Assembly (NCBI RefSeq): GCF_010131535.1
Contig: NZ_WUBS01000011.1
Coordinates: forward strand, 1 to 64,000
Source: Acerihabitans arboris
GTDB taxonomy: Bacteria; Pseudomonadota; Gammaproteobacteria; Enterobacterales; Enterobacteriaceae
Direction: 5' to 3'
DNA: 64,000 nt
The notes beneath the pieces were generated by a model that had not been told where the DNA came from, made no database searches, and was given only the letters and a program-made list of their open reading frames with translations. Both the position numbers and the translations under genes were made by a program. Numbering within the stretch: the first letter of the stretch is position 1; each line of letters opens with the position of its first letter. This document shows positions 49,270 to 58,541 of this stretch, piece by piece.

Positions 49270-51936
49270 ATGGAACATCAGTCAGCCGTCCTGTTGCGAC
49301 GCCTTAATCCTTACTGCGCCCGCACGCTGGAAGCGGCCGCATCGCTATGCCAGACCCGGGCGCATGCCGAAATCACCCCTGAACACTGGCTGCTGAAACT
49401 GCTGGAAGCCGGTGAGGGGGACATCACCTGGATTGCCCGGCGCTACGCGTGGGATATGGATACGCTATGGCGGGATTTACTCGCGCATCTCGAAACGCTG
49501 CCGCGTTCGGCCAGGAGCCGCCCGCGGCTGTCGGACGGTATGCAGGCGTTACTGAAACAGGCGTGGCTGTCCGCTTCGCTGGAAAATAACGAATCACATA
49601 TCCGCGGTTACCATTTGCTGCTGGCCATGGTGGCTGACGCATCGCTGCTAAAATGCGGCGCTCTTTGGCCGCTGCTCAGCGTGGGGAAAACGCAGATTGA
49701 ACGGCTGCGGCCTTTACTGGACGCACAGTCTGATGAAAGCGCCGTCGGGCAAATGCCGGCGCCGCAAGATGAAGTGGCATTTATTGGCCGCGCGCTTACC
49801 CCCGATGCATGCGCCGGGACCCATGATGTAGAGGGCATAACGGTTACACCGCCTGCAGGAACCGCCGTGCTTGACCGGTTTACGGTGGATGTCACCGCCC
49901 GCGCCCGCCAGGGCAAGATCGATCCGGTCTTCGGCCGCGACAATGAAATCCGCCAGATGGTCGATATTCTCGCGCGCAGAAGAAAAAACAACCCGCTCCT
50001 GGTCGGCGAACCCGGCGTCGGCAAAACCGCCCTGGTGGAGGGGCTGGCGCTGCGTATCATGGCGGGCAACGTGCCGGACGGACTGAAACCCGTTACGGTG
50101 CGCATGCTGGACCTGGGGCTGCTGCAAGCCGGCGCGGGCGTAAAAGGCGAATTTGAACAGCGGCTGAAGGACATTATTACAGCCGTACAGCGCTCGCCGG
50201 CGCCGGTACTGCTGTTTATCGACGAGGCCCACAGCATTATCGGCGCCGGCAACCAGGCCGGCGGCGCGGACGCCGCCAACCTGCTGAAACCCGCCCTGGC
50301 GCGCGGTGAGCTCAGAACCATTGCCGCCACCACCTGGAGCGAATACAAGCTGTACTTTGAGCGCGACGCCGCCCTGGAGCGCCGCTTCCAAATGGTAAAA
50401 GTGGATGAGCCGGACGACGAAACGGCCTGCCTGATGCTGCGCGGCCTGAAATCCCGCTACGCCGGGCACCATGGCGTGCATATCACCGATGAAGCGGTGC
50501 GCGCCGCCGTCACGCTTTCACGTCGTTATCTCACCGGCCGTCAACTGCCGGATAAAGCGGTGGACCTGCTCGATACCGCCGCCGCCCGCGTACGCATGAG
50601 CCTGGACACCCTGCCTGAAGGCCAGGCGCGCCTGCAAGCGGCGATAGCCGCGCTGGCGCTGGAACAACAGGCCCTGCTAAAGGATATCGCCTTGGGCACT
50701 ACCGCCCCCGGCGAGCGGCTGGCGCAGATTGAACAGCAAACGGCGGCGCTGAATGAACGCCTGGCCGCCTTGGCAACACAATATCGCGCGGAAAAATCCC
50801 TGACGGAGCAATTGCTGGCCTGCCGTGCCGATGCCCACCGCCAGGGGGAAATAGCCACACTACGCCATCAGCTGGAAATCCTGCAACATGGCCATGCCAT
50901 GCTATGCCTGGACGTGGATGCCCGCACGGTGGCCGACGTTATCGCCGACTGGACCGGCGTGCCGCTCTCCTCCTTAATCAAGGATGAGCAGACGGAACTG
51001 CTGCGCCTCGAAGCCCAGCTTGGAAAGCGGGTTGTCGGCCAGGACGCGGCGCTTACCGCCGTTGCCCAGCGCCTGCGCGCGGCGAAAACCGGCCTGACGT
51101 CGGAGCACGGGCCGCAGGGCGTTTTCCTGCTGGTGGGACCGAGCGGCACGGGCAAAACCGCAACCGCCCTGGCGCTGGCGGACCAGCTGTTCGGCGGTGA
51201 AAAATCCCTGATCACCATTAACCTCTCCGAATACCAGGAACCCCATACCGTTTCCCAGTTCAAGGGCTCCCCACCGGGATACGTCGGCTACGGCCAGGGC
51301 GGTATCCTCACCGAGGCGGTGCGCAAACGGCCTTACAGCGTGGTGCTGCTCGACGAGGTGGAAAAAGCGCACCGCGATGTGATGAACCTGTTCTACCAGG
51401 TGTTCGATCGCGGTTTTATGCGCGATGGCGAAGGGCGGGAAATCGACTTTCGCCATACCGTTATCCTGATGACGTCCAATCTCGGCGGCGATCGCCTGAT
51501 GCAGTTGCTGGCGCAACGTCCCCAGGCCACGGACGGTGATTTACAGGAACTGCTGCGCCCCATGCTGCGCGACCACTTCCAGCCGGCGCTGCTGGCCCGC
51601 TTTCAGACCGTTATCTACCGCCCGCTGGCGGAAACGGCCCTGCGCGCCATTGCGGCGATGAAACTCGCCCAGGTGTGCCGGCGCCTGCAACGCCATTACG
51701 GCCTCAGCACAGAGATCGACGATACCCTTTATGATGCGCTGACGGCGGCCTGCCTGCTCCCCGACAGCGGCGCGCGCAATATCGACAGCCTGCTGAACCA
51801 GCAGATTTTGCCGGTACTGAGCCTGCAGTTACTGCAGTACCTCTCCGCCGGGCAAAAGCCCGCGCGCCTGCGCCTGGCATGGAGCGGCCAGGACGGCGCC
51901 GACCTGATATTCGACGGCGGGGAAACAACAGCATGA
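49270..51936 (+). CDS. tssH: T6SS sheath-recycling AAA+ ATPase ClpV (TssH)
   Basis: 888 residues. N-terminal Clp-N domain (about 1-150), first AAA+ with Walker A GEPGVGKT (246-253) and Walker B LLFIDEAH (about 315), middle coiled coil, second AAA+ with GPSGTGKT (623-630) and VVLLDEVEKAH, and a ClpB-type D2 small domain. It disassembles contracted TssBC sheath. Preceded by AGGAG; the stop overlaps the vgrG start (ATGA). Confidence 0.96.
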   Translation: MEHQSAVLLRRLNPYCARTLEAAASLCQTRAHAEITPEHWLLKLLEAGEGDITWIARRYAWDMDTLWRDLLAHLETLPRSARSRPRLSDGMQALLKQAWLSASLENNESHIRGYHLLLAMVADASLLKCGALWPLLSVGKTQIERLRPLLDAQSDESAVGQMPAPQDEVAFIGRALTPDACAGTHDVEGITVTPPAGTAVLDRFTVDVTARARQGKIDPVFGRDNEIRQMVDILARRRKNNPLLVGEPGVGKTALVEGLALRIMAGNVPDGLKPVTVRMLDLGLLQAGAGVKGEFEQRLKDIITAVQRSPAPVLLFIDEAHSIIGAGNQAGGADAANLLKPALARGELRTIAATTWSEYKLYFERDAALERRFQMVKVDEPDDETACLMLRGLKSRYAGHHGVHITDEAVRAAVTLSRRYLTGRQLPDKAVDLLDTAAARVRMSLDTLPEGQARLQAAIAALALEQQALLKDIALGTTAPGERLAQIEQQTAALNERLAALATQYRAEKSLTEQLLACRADAHRQGEIATLRHQLEILQHGHAMLCLDVDARTVADVIADWTGVPLSSLIKDEQTELLRLEAQLGKRVVGQDAALTAVAQRLRAAKTGLTSEHGPQGVFLLVGPSGTGKTATALALADQLFGGEKSLITINLSEYQEPHTVSQFKGSPPGYVGYGQGGILTEAVRKRPYSVVLLDEVEKAHRDVMNLFYQVFDRGFMRDGEGREIDFRHTVILMTSNLGGDRLMQLLAQRPQATDGDLQELLRPMLRDHFQPALLARFQTVIYRPLAETALRAIAAMKLAQVCRRLQRHYGLSTEIDDTLYDALTAACLLPDSGARNIDSLLNQQILPVLSLQLLQYLSAGQKPARLRLAWSGQDGADLIFDGGETTA

Positions 51937-54467
51937 GCATCACGGACACCCTGAACAGCCTGGCGACCGCCGGCCCCACCCTGAACCGCTACCATCTGGC
52001 GATTGAGGAATGCGCCGCGCCGCTGGATGTGGAAGACTTCGCCGGCCATGAGGCCTTAAGCGAGCCCTACCGCTACACCATCCGTTTTACCAGTCCCGAC
52101 CCCGATATCCAGGCACGGCGGGTGCTGCGCAAAACCACCGTCCTCACCCTGCGCACCCTGCCGGAGACGGTCCTGGGCGCCCTGCGCGCGCCGGTCACCG
52201 TAAAAACCGTCACCGGCGTGGCGACCGCCTTTCAGCGACTGGCCTGCTCCCGCGACCAGACGCTGTATGAACTCACCCTGCAGCCGTTCCTGGCCCTGCT
52301 GGACCGTCAGTTCCGCACCCACCGTTTTTTTGTCAATCTCTCGGTGCCGGAAGTGGTGGCGCGGATACTGGACGAACACGGCCTCAAGGGCTGGCAGTAT
52401 GAGTTTTTACTGCAGGCGGACTATCCGCAGCGCGAGCAGATTAACCAGTACCGGGAAAGCGACCTGCGTTTTATCCAGCGCCTCCTGGCGGAGGTGGGGA
52501 TATTTTATTTCTTCACCCTGCAGCCGGACACCCGGGGCGAAGTGGTGCATTTCGCCGACCGCCAGGGCGCGTGGCCGTTTGGCAAAACGCTTAGCCTCAA
52601 CAGCCCGTCCGGCATGAACGACGGCGGCGCCGAGGCGATCTGGGCGCTCGGCATTCGCCATAACGTGGCGGCGGCTTCGGTCACGGCCGGGGACTATAAC
52701 CACCGCGAAGCGCAAAACAGGCTGGATTCCGCGCCGGCGGACATGACCCGCGGCGACGGCGAGGGCATCACCTACGGCGAGGTCTATCACCATCAGGCCC
52801 GCCACCGCGCCACCGGCGATAAATTCGCGCCTGAAACCGAGAGCGCCAACTTCTTCGCCCGCCTCGACCATGAGCGTTTTTTATCGCAGCAAACCCTGGT
52901 CACCGGCACCAGCGCCGACGCCACGCTGCGCCCGGGGCAGGTGCTGACCATCACCGATAACAGCCTGCCCTCCACCCTGCCGGAGCTGCTGCGCTCGCCG
53001 CTGGTGACCCTGGGCCTAACCCTGACCGCCAGCCGCCGGGAAGCGCTGCGGGTCGGCCTTACCGCCGCGCCCTACAGTGAAACCCGCTGCTGGCGCCCGC
53101 CGCTGCAGCCGCGCCCGACCGTCGCCGGCACCCTGACGGCGCGTATCACCAGCGCCAGAGAACATGATATCTACGCCTGGCAGGATGCGGCCGGGCTGTA
53201 CCGGGTCAAGTTCGACGCCGACCGGGACGATAAAACGCCGGGCCAGGAGAGCATGCCGCTGCGCCTGGCCAAACCCTACGGCGGCGACGCCTGCGGCCTG
53301 CACTTCCCGCTGATACAGGGCACCGAAGTGGCCGTCGCCTTCCATGAGGGCGACCCGGACCGGCCCTATATCGCCCACGCGCTGCACGACTCGCGCCATC
53401 CGGACCCGGTAACGCAGGACAACAGCACCCGCAACGTGGTGCGCACGCCGGCCAACAACAAGCTGCGCATGGAGGATAAACGCGGCGAGGAGCATATCAA
53501 GCTCGGCACCGAATACGGCGGCAAGACCCAGCTCAACCTCGGCCACAATGTGGACGCTGACCGCACGCTGCGGGGGGAAGGCGCGGAGCTGCGCACCGAC
53601 AGGCATATCGCCATCCGGGGCGGGGCGGGGGTGTTTATCACGGCGGATAAACAGCCGGGCGCGGGGGGTGGGATGCTGGCGATGAGCGAAGCCTTATCAC
53701 AACTGGAAAAAGCCAGAGCACTCACTGAAGCATTATGTAACGCCGCCGAAACGGCAAAAGCTGAGCTGGCTGACTTACAGACCCAAAAAAACATGCTGGC
53801 GGACACGCTTAAAGAGCTGAAAAATCCAGCCCTTTTGCTGTCGGCCCCAGCGGGTATTGCCGGGAGCACGCCGCAACATATCCAGCTGGCGGCGGGTGGG
53901 AGCCTGATGGTAAATAGCGGCGGGAACAGCGATTTCAGCGTTCTGAAGAAATTTACCGTAGCGGCGGGCGACGTGATTAGCTTGTTTGCCCAAAAGCTGG
54001 GAATAAAGCTGTTTGCGGCTAGGGGCAAAGTAGAAATACAGGCGCAGGGAGATGAAATGGCGCTCGATGCACTCAAAGATCTACGTATCAGCAGCAGCGA
54101 AGGAAAAGTAGTAATAAGCGCTAAGCAGGAAATCCTGCTGGTCAGCGGTGGTGGATACATCCGCATAGGTAATGGCGAAGTCGAGAGCGGCGCGCCGGAC
54201 AAAATTATCCAGCGCGGGGCGGTGTGGCAAAAATTTGGCGGTCAGAGCGCCAGTGAAATGGCACAAAAATGGGAAAAAGCCGCTTTTAGCGTAACGCCAA
54301 AAGCTGTGCATCCCTACGATGGGTCTGCCTTAGCCAATCAGAAAATGTTTTTACAGTCCGACGACGCCGGTGAGCGTCAATTATCAGCCGATCGGGATGG
54401 GAAAGGCACATTGCAAAAACAGGCGGGCGTGGAAATCAGTCAACTAAAATTTAGCGATAAGGACTAA
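51933..54467 (+). CDS. vgrG: T6SS spike protein VgrG with C-terminal extension
   Basis: 844 residues from the ATG at 51933, overlapping the clpV stop; an open frame upstream to 51879 lies inside clpV. gp27-like domain (about 1-380), gp5 OB-fold around 400-480 and the gp5-like repeat/DUF2345 region. From about residue 582 a coiled coil (MSEALSQLEKARALTEAL), then beta repeats, and the last 55-60 residues (HPYDGSALANQKMFLQSDD, then DRDGKGT) resemble transthyretin-like effector-binding domains. No enzymatic domain is fused. Base composition falls from very GC-rich to AT-richer at about 53.69 kb. Confidence 0.94.
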   Translation: MSITDTLNSLATAGPTLNRYHLAIEECAAPLDVEDFAGHEALSEPYRYTIRFTSPDPDIQARRVLRKTTVLTLRTLPETVLGALRAPVTVKTVTGVATAFQRLACSRDQTLYELTLQPFLALLDRQFRTHRFFVNLSVPEVVARILDEHGLKGWQYEFLLQADYPQREQINQYRESDLRFIQRLLAEVGIFYFFTLQPDTRGEVVHFADRQGAWPFGKTLSLNSPSGMNDGGAEAIWALGIRHNVAAASVTAGDYNHREAQNRLDSAPADMTRGDGEGITYGEVYHHQARHRATGDKFAPETESANFFARLDHERFLSQQTLVTGTSADATLRPGQVLTITDNSLPSTLPELLRSPLVTLGLTLTASRREALRVGLTAAPYSETRCWRPPLQPRPTVAGTLTARITSAREHDIYAWQDAAGLYRVKFDADRDDKTPGQESMPLRLAKPYGGDACGLHFPLIQGTEVAVAFHEGDPDRPYIAHALHDSRHPDPVTQDNSTRNVVRTPANNKLRMEDKRGEEHIKLGTEYGGKTQLNLGHNVDADRTLRGEGAELRTDRHIAIRGGAGVFITADKQPGAGGGMLAMSEALSQLEKARALTEALCNAAETAKAELADLQTQKNMLADTLKELKNPALLLSAPAGIAGSTPQHIQLAAGGSLMVNSGGNSDFSVLKKFTVAAGDVISLFAQKLGIKLFAARGKVEIQAQGDEMALDALKDLRISSSEGKVVISAKQEILLVSGGGYIRIGNGEVESGAPDKIIQRGAVWQKFGGQSASEMAQKWEKAAFSVTPKAVHPYDGSALANQKMFLQSDDAGERQLSADRDGKGTLQKQAGVEISQLKFSDKD

Positions 54468-54470
54468 ACC

Positions 54471-56009
54471 ATGACCCTGCTAACCGAAAATGAAGTGGTA
54501 GTCCTGCCAGAATATGACACGCAGGGGCGGCCTTATTATAACATACCCAATGCCAGGGCAGACCATAACCTGGTGGCTGTTTGTCCAAAAGTCGCGGATA
54601 AGGTTATTCCGGTGATTTTTTTGCCGGGGGTAATGGGTACAAACTTGAAAAACGGGAAGGATAAAAGAATATGGCATGCTAATCTTTATCAGGGAGTAGA
54701 TGCGTTAAAATGGATAAAAAAAGGTGCCGTAGAAAGAAAGCTGCTGCTCGATCCGGCAAATACTGATATCGATAACGACGGGTTCATCCACTTTAACGAA
54801 CAAGAAGGCACCATGTTCCCATCAAGGGAGCAGCGCGGCTGGGGAACGGCTCTTTTCAAAAACTATGGCGAATCGCTGCATATTCTGCAGTTGATGCTTA
54901 ACGATGGGCATATCCTTCTCGATAATCTTTTTCACGGAACACGGCGATTAACCACCCGCCAGCAGCTTATCGGTGAAAAGCTGGGAGTAGAACAGGCTCA
55001 AAAGGAAGAACAGTGTCTGACTGAACCTGAAGTCAGGCACAGTTACGATTTTTTATTCCCGCTGCATGTATTCGGCTATAACTGGCTGCAGTCCAATGCG
55101 GAGTCGGCAACGCGTTTAGGGGATTATATCGCCCAGGTTTTGGGGATGTACCATGGGCGCCTGGCCATGGAAAAAGTTATACTGATAACCCACTCCATGG
55201 GGGGCCTGGTCGCCCGTCATTATTCTGAAAATATGGGGGGCCGGGAAAATATCCTGGGTATCGTGCATGGCGTAATGCCCGACCTTGGCTCACCCGCCAC
55301 CTATCGGCGGATGAAAACCGGTGAACGTGGCATCGTCGGCGCGGTTATTGGCCCGAACGCAGAGGCCCTGATGCCGGTGCTGGCGCAATCGCCGGGGCCA
55401 TTACAATTACTGCCGGGCACGGCATATGGCCCCGGCTGGCTGAAAATACAAAACGGGAATAAAATTGAGAGCTGGCCGGTGTCCGATCCCTATTCTGAAA
55501 TCTATTTAAATAAAAACGATTGGTGGCGACTGTATGATGCCGGTATTTCAGGTGGAAGGCCGGAGGTAGAGTGGAATAAATTTGAAAAAATAATTACCAA
55601 CAAAGTTAAGAATTTTATTGAAGGTTTAAGCAATAAATACCATCCCCAAACCTGGATTTTTTACGGCGCCAGCGAAAAAAAACCCTCCGACGAATATCTG
55701 ATATGGCGGGAACGCCAGTTTCAAAGGCCGGTGTATGGTCGTCCTATTTTGCAGTTTCCCACTTACCGTCAGGCAACCGGGAAAACGTTTGAACTGACCT
55801 CATCGGGTAGTCCCGGGGACGGTACCGTGCCGGTTAAGGGCGGTAAGATAGCTTTACACCAGCTGCGTGGATCGCTGGCGACCGATGTTGACCACGAGGG
55901 CGCCTATAACGCCGGCAATATTGCCATGGGAGGCACGCTCTCCGTTGCCATGAAATTCACTCTTTATTCTGTTGTAAAAATGGTGCGGGAGGTGCCGCCA
56001 TGCGGCTAA
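54471..56009 (+). CDS. T6SS lipase effector (Tle4/PGAP1-like alpha/beta hydrolase)
   Basis: 512 residues, no signal peptide, beginning 3 bases after vgrG. Alpha/beta hydrolase: oxyanion segment VIFLPGVMGTNL (48-59), nucleophile elbow THSMGG with Ser242, probable acid Asp450 (GSPGDGTVP) and His475 (DVDHEGAYN). LCAT/PGAP1-type motifs point to an esterase or phospholipase that would damage target membranes after delivery on VgrG. GC content is far lower than in the structural genes. The Tle4 subfamily is a best guess from fold and the neighbouring Tli4-like gene. Confidence 0.82.
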   Translation: MTLLTENEVVVLPEYDTQGRPYYNIPNARADHNLVAVCPKVADKVIPVIFLPGVMGTNLKNGKDKRIWHANLYQGVDALKWIKKGAVERKLLLDPANTDIDNDGFIHFNEQEGTMFPSREQRGWGTALFKNYGESLHILQLMLNDGHILLDNLFHGTRRLTTRQQLIGEKLGVEQAQKEEQCLTEPEVRHSYDFLFPLHVFGYNWLQSNAESATRLGDYIAQVLGMYHGRLAMEKVILITHSMGGLVARHYSENMGGRENILGIVHGVMPDLGSPATYRRMKTGERGIVGAVIGPNAEALMPVLAQSPGPLQLLPGTAYGPGWLKIQNGNKIESWPVSDPYSEIYLNKNDWWRLYDAGISGGRPEVEWNKFEKIITNKVKNFIEGLSNKYHPQTWIFYGASEKKPSDEYLIWRERQFQRPVYGRPILQFPTYRQATGKTFELTSSGSPGDGTVPVKGGKIALHQLRGSLATDVDHEGAYNAGNIAMGGTLSVAMKFTLYSVVKMVREVPPCG

Positions 56010-57091
56010 AGGACCTGCTTGCACTGATTGGCATAGTAAGTATTGCCGGCATTGTGTGCTGGTTTTTATATCGCAATACGTCGGTGCAACCCCTGACTGC
56101 CGAGGAAAAAAATATGATTGATTTTTTATTTACCAAAACCAAAGCGCAGTGCGTCGGCCGTTATATCTTTGAGGTGCCCGATTCGTTTATTAATACCCGC
56201 CATGACTCGGCAAAAATTAACGAGATGCGTATTACCAGTAAACGCATCAGCCGTCCGGCATTTGAACAGCGTATTCGCCTGCGCGAACAGGAGCTGGCAA
56301 AAGGCCATACCGTGAGAGTAATAGATCAGCCTTTCCTTAAGCAGGTTTATCGGTTAAAGGACAATGCCATCATATTTGACCGCAATGAAAATGAAAGCGT
56401 CCCGGGTTTTGGCCGTATTTTGGAGGGGCATTTATTTTCCAATGATGTAGCTTTTATCATGCATAGCGAGATTACAGATTATTCAGATGAGCGTTTTACT
56501 AAAGAACGCGATTTTTTTTTGCGTGATGAGGCCAACCCAGCGACGGCGAATACCAAACCCCAAAATCTGGCTGAGATGCATGATTTGATCTCCCGCCTGA
56601 GCGGGCGCGAAGATGATAGCATCCCCGTACAGCCCGGAACCTGCATTCCTGATGGGTTTATTGCTGATGGAAAAGGCAAAGGCAAGGAAGATAGCACTCT
56701 TTTTTTTCAGCAGTCTGGCATCATTATCTATGCTAAAACCAATAATTACTTAAAAAGAAATGAAAGTCTTCTGGATTGGGGACGCAGGGATATTGAGCCT
56801 GTCCTTAATAAGCTCCACTCCCATACGTTACACAAAGGAAAAGTGTCATTGCCTGATATGGATGCAGAGGAATGGTTAATAAAAGGTAAGCAAGAAGTAC
56901 GTGGCAATATAGTTGATGGATATCGCTTCATTTTTAATGCAAATGAAACAATAGCAGATTATCATCACCCTCTGCTTTCTGTTCAACTGCATAATGCGAG
57001 CCTGGTGTCAGATACATACAACACCGCCCAACTGGTGGATATCTGGGAACGTATTACCAGAACATTTCGTCTGCGGCCAAACGCGTTCTGA
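56000..57091 (+). CDS. Probable T6SS lipase immunity protein (Tli4-like)
   Basis: 363 residues, overlapping the effector gene by 10 bases. One N-terminal membrane helix (about 6-25) then a soluble domain expected in the periplasm, where a membrane lipase would strike. CVGRYIFEVPDSF (from about residue 51) and CIPDGFIADG in the second half recall Tli4-type immunity proteins. The VC residues at the helix end are a poor lipobox, so it is more likely membrane-anchored than a lipoprotein. It presumably protects the producer and its kin from the effector upstream. Confidence 0.75.
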   Translation: MRLKDLLALIGIVSIAGIVCWFLYRNTSVQPLTAEEKNMIDFLFTKTKAQCVGRYIFEVPDSFINTRHDSAKINEMRITSKRISRPAFEQRIRLREQELAKGHTVRVIDQPFLKQVYRLKDNAIIFDRNENESVPGFGRILEGHLFSNDVAFIMHSEITDYSDERFTKERDFFLRDEANPATANTKPQNLAEMHDLISRLSGREDDSIPVQPGTCIPDGFIADGKGKGKEDSTLFFQQSGIIIYAKTNNYLKRNESLLDWGRRDIEPVLNKLHSHTLHKGKVSLPDMDAEEWLIKGKQEVRGNIVDGYRFIFNANETIADYHHPLLSVQLHNASLVSDTYNTAQLVDIWERITRTFRLRPNAF

Positions 57092-57153
57092 TTAATCCTG
57101 CTGCTTTTACATCTCCGGTCGCTTTATTCTGCTAATAAAACCCAGGAGGAACT

Positions 57154-57414
57154 ATGTCTGGTATTGTTTGTTTAGGTGATGCAACTACTCACGGTGGAAA
57201 TGTGAAAACAGCTTCATCCACCCTGTCTTTTAACGGTATAAACGCAGCGCTGGTGGGCGATCTGGTTTCCTGTCCTGAACATGGCACAAATGCCATTACG
57301 GAAGGATCGCTCACAACGTTTGATGAGGGGAGAGCCGTTGTAGTGAATGATTGTCGGTGTGAATGTGGCTGCCGGGTGATCAGCTCCAGGCCCGAAGAAA
57401 GTATCGAGGCATAA
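57154..57414 (+). CDS. PAAR-repeat spike tip protein
   Basis: 86 residues: GIVCLGDATTHGGNV, ALVGDLVSCPEHG, ITEGS and the Cys-rich end CRCECGC fit a PAAR-motif cone with Cys/His metal ligands. It caps the VgrG trimer and sharpens the spike; no toxin domain is fused. A perfect ribosome site (AGGAGG) precedes it. Confidence 0.88.
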   Translation: MSGIVCLGDATTHGGNVKTASSTLSFNGINAALVGDLVSCPEHGTNAITEGSLTTFDEGRAVVVNDCRCECGCRVISSRPEESIEA

Positions 57415-57416
57415 TT

Positions 57417-58541
57417 ATGGCCTGGCCTGTTCCTGAAATTCCTCCGCAACCGCCTATATCGCCACCTCGCTATAGCCTTTGGGTTATTATTCTATTGCTA
57501 TTGCTGACCGCGGGAGCGTTAACTGCCCTATTTATCGGTAAGCTCACTGATTATTGGCAAATATTGTCATATGGGGTGCTTCCGGGTCTATTATTATGGA
57601 TGTGTGCGTTCGGCGTGACTTTAAATCGTTTTGAACAATCCAGGGTCGCAGCCCAATACTGGAAAAGTGAAACAGAACATACCCAAACACGGTGGAAACA
57701 ATGGAGCCGGAGGCAACTGGCTATAGCCGGTAACGTTTTATTGTCCCCTGAATCAGCTGGCATGCAGTTATTAATCGGAAACCCGGCTGATATATCGATG
57801 TTTCCCAAAAGGGGCAGACAACTTGCCGGAATGCCTCAGGAAGTAGATGGGTATTTAGTTGATATTGATTTATTACTAAAAAAACAGTTTCCTGGATATC
57901 GGAATCATCTTAATACGATTTATGTTTTATTATCTGCTGAATCTAACCAGAAATCTGTCGCTTCTGCTGTTTACAAACAGTGGCATTTAATACCGGAGTT
58001 CATGACAGATGTCAGTTTTATATCCGATCTGTTCGATATTCAAGATAAAAATAGCATTGCTATGATCCTTTGCTTACAGCACTGGCCTGGCCATATCCCA
58101 CGAAAATCCAGTGAGCTGATTTCAGCCCAGCTCATTACGTCGCCAGAATATGTTTCTCAGCATAAGTTGCAATGCCTAGCCGGACTAGGCCGCATGATGC
58201 CTCTTGAACACAAAAATCTTAACGAAGAACTAAAGATGTTATTTAATTATAACGGACTGGACACAAGGCCGCCAGAATATGTCTGGCTGTCAGGTGAAAT
58301 AGAGGGAACACAGCCCGTGATTGCACAGTTTGCTTACAAACGGCACTGGCGTCTTCCCCTAAAGCAGCCGTTTCATTATATTGATCTCACTTTCGGACCG
58401 CCGGGAGAGCTGTCTTTTGCCATAACGCTGGCAATGCTGGCGGAAGCGGCCGACTTAACATCCAAGGATCAATTAATCATCAGTCAAATGCCACAACCAT
58501 CAGGATGGATGTGTTTAATCACCAGGGAATTGTTTTCATGA
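57417..58541 (+). CDS. Conserved T6SS-linked membrane protein, function unknown
   Basis: 374 residues from the ATG at 57417, 2 bases after the PAAR stop. A Pro-rich start (VPEIPPQPPISPP), two membrane helices (about 21-40 and 48-66), then a cytoplasmic domain of about 300 residues without recognised motifs. Its stop overlaps the tssM start. A gene of this type sits between PAAR and tssM in related enterobacterial clusters as far as I recall, hinting at a role tied to spike or membrane complex assembly. GC content is low, like the effector cassette. Confidence 0.7.
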   Translation: MAWPVPEIPPQPPISPPRYSLWVIILLLLLTAGALTALFIGKLTDYWQILSYGVLPGLLLWMCAFGVTLNRFEQSRVAAQYWKSETEHTQTRWKQWSRRQLAIAGNVLLSPESAGMQLLIGNPADISMFPKRGRQLAGMPQEVDGYLVDIDLLLKKQFPGYRNHLNTIYVLLSAESNQKSVASAVYKQWHLIPEFMTDVSFISDLFDIQDKNSIAMILCLQHWPGHIPRKSSELISAQLITSPEYVSQHKLQCLAGLGRMMPLEHKNLNEELKMLFNYNGLDTRPPEYVWLSGEIEGTQPVIAQFAYKRHWRLPLKQPFHYIDLTFGPPGELSFAITLAMLAEAADLTSKDQLIISQMPQPSGWMCLITRELFS

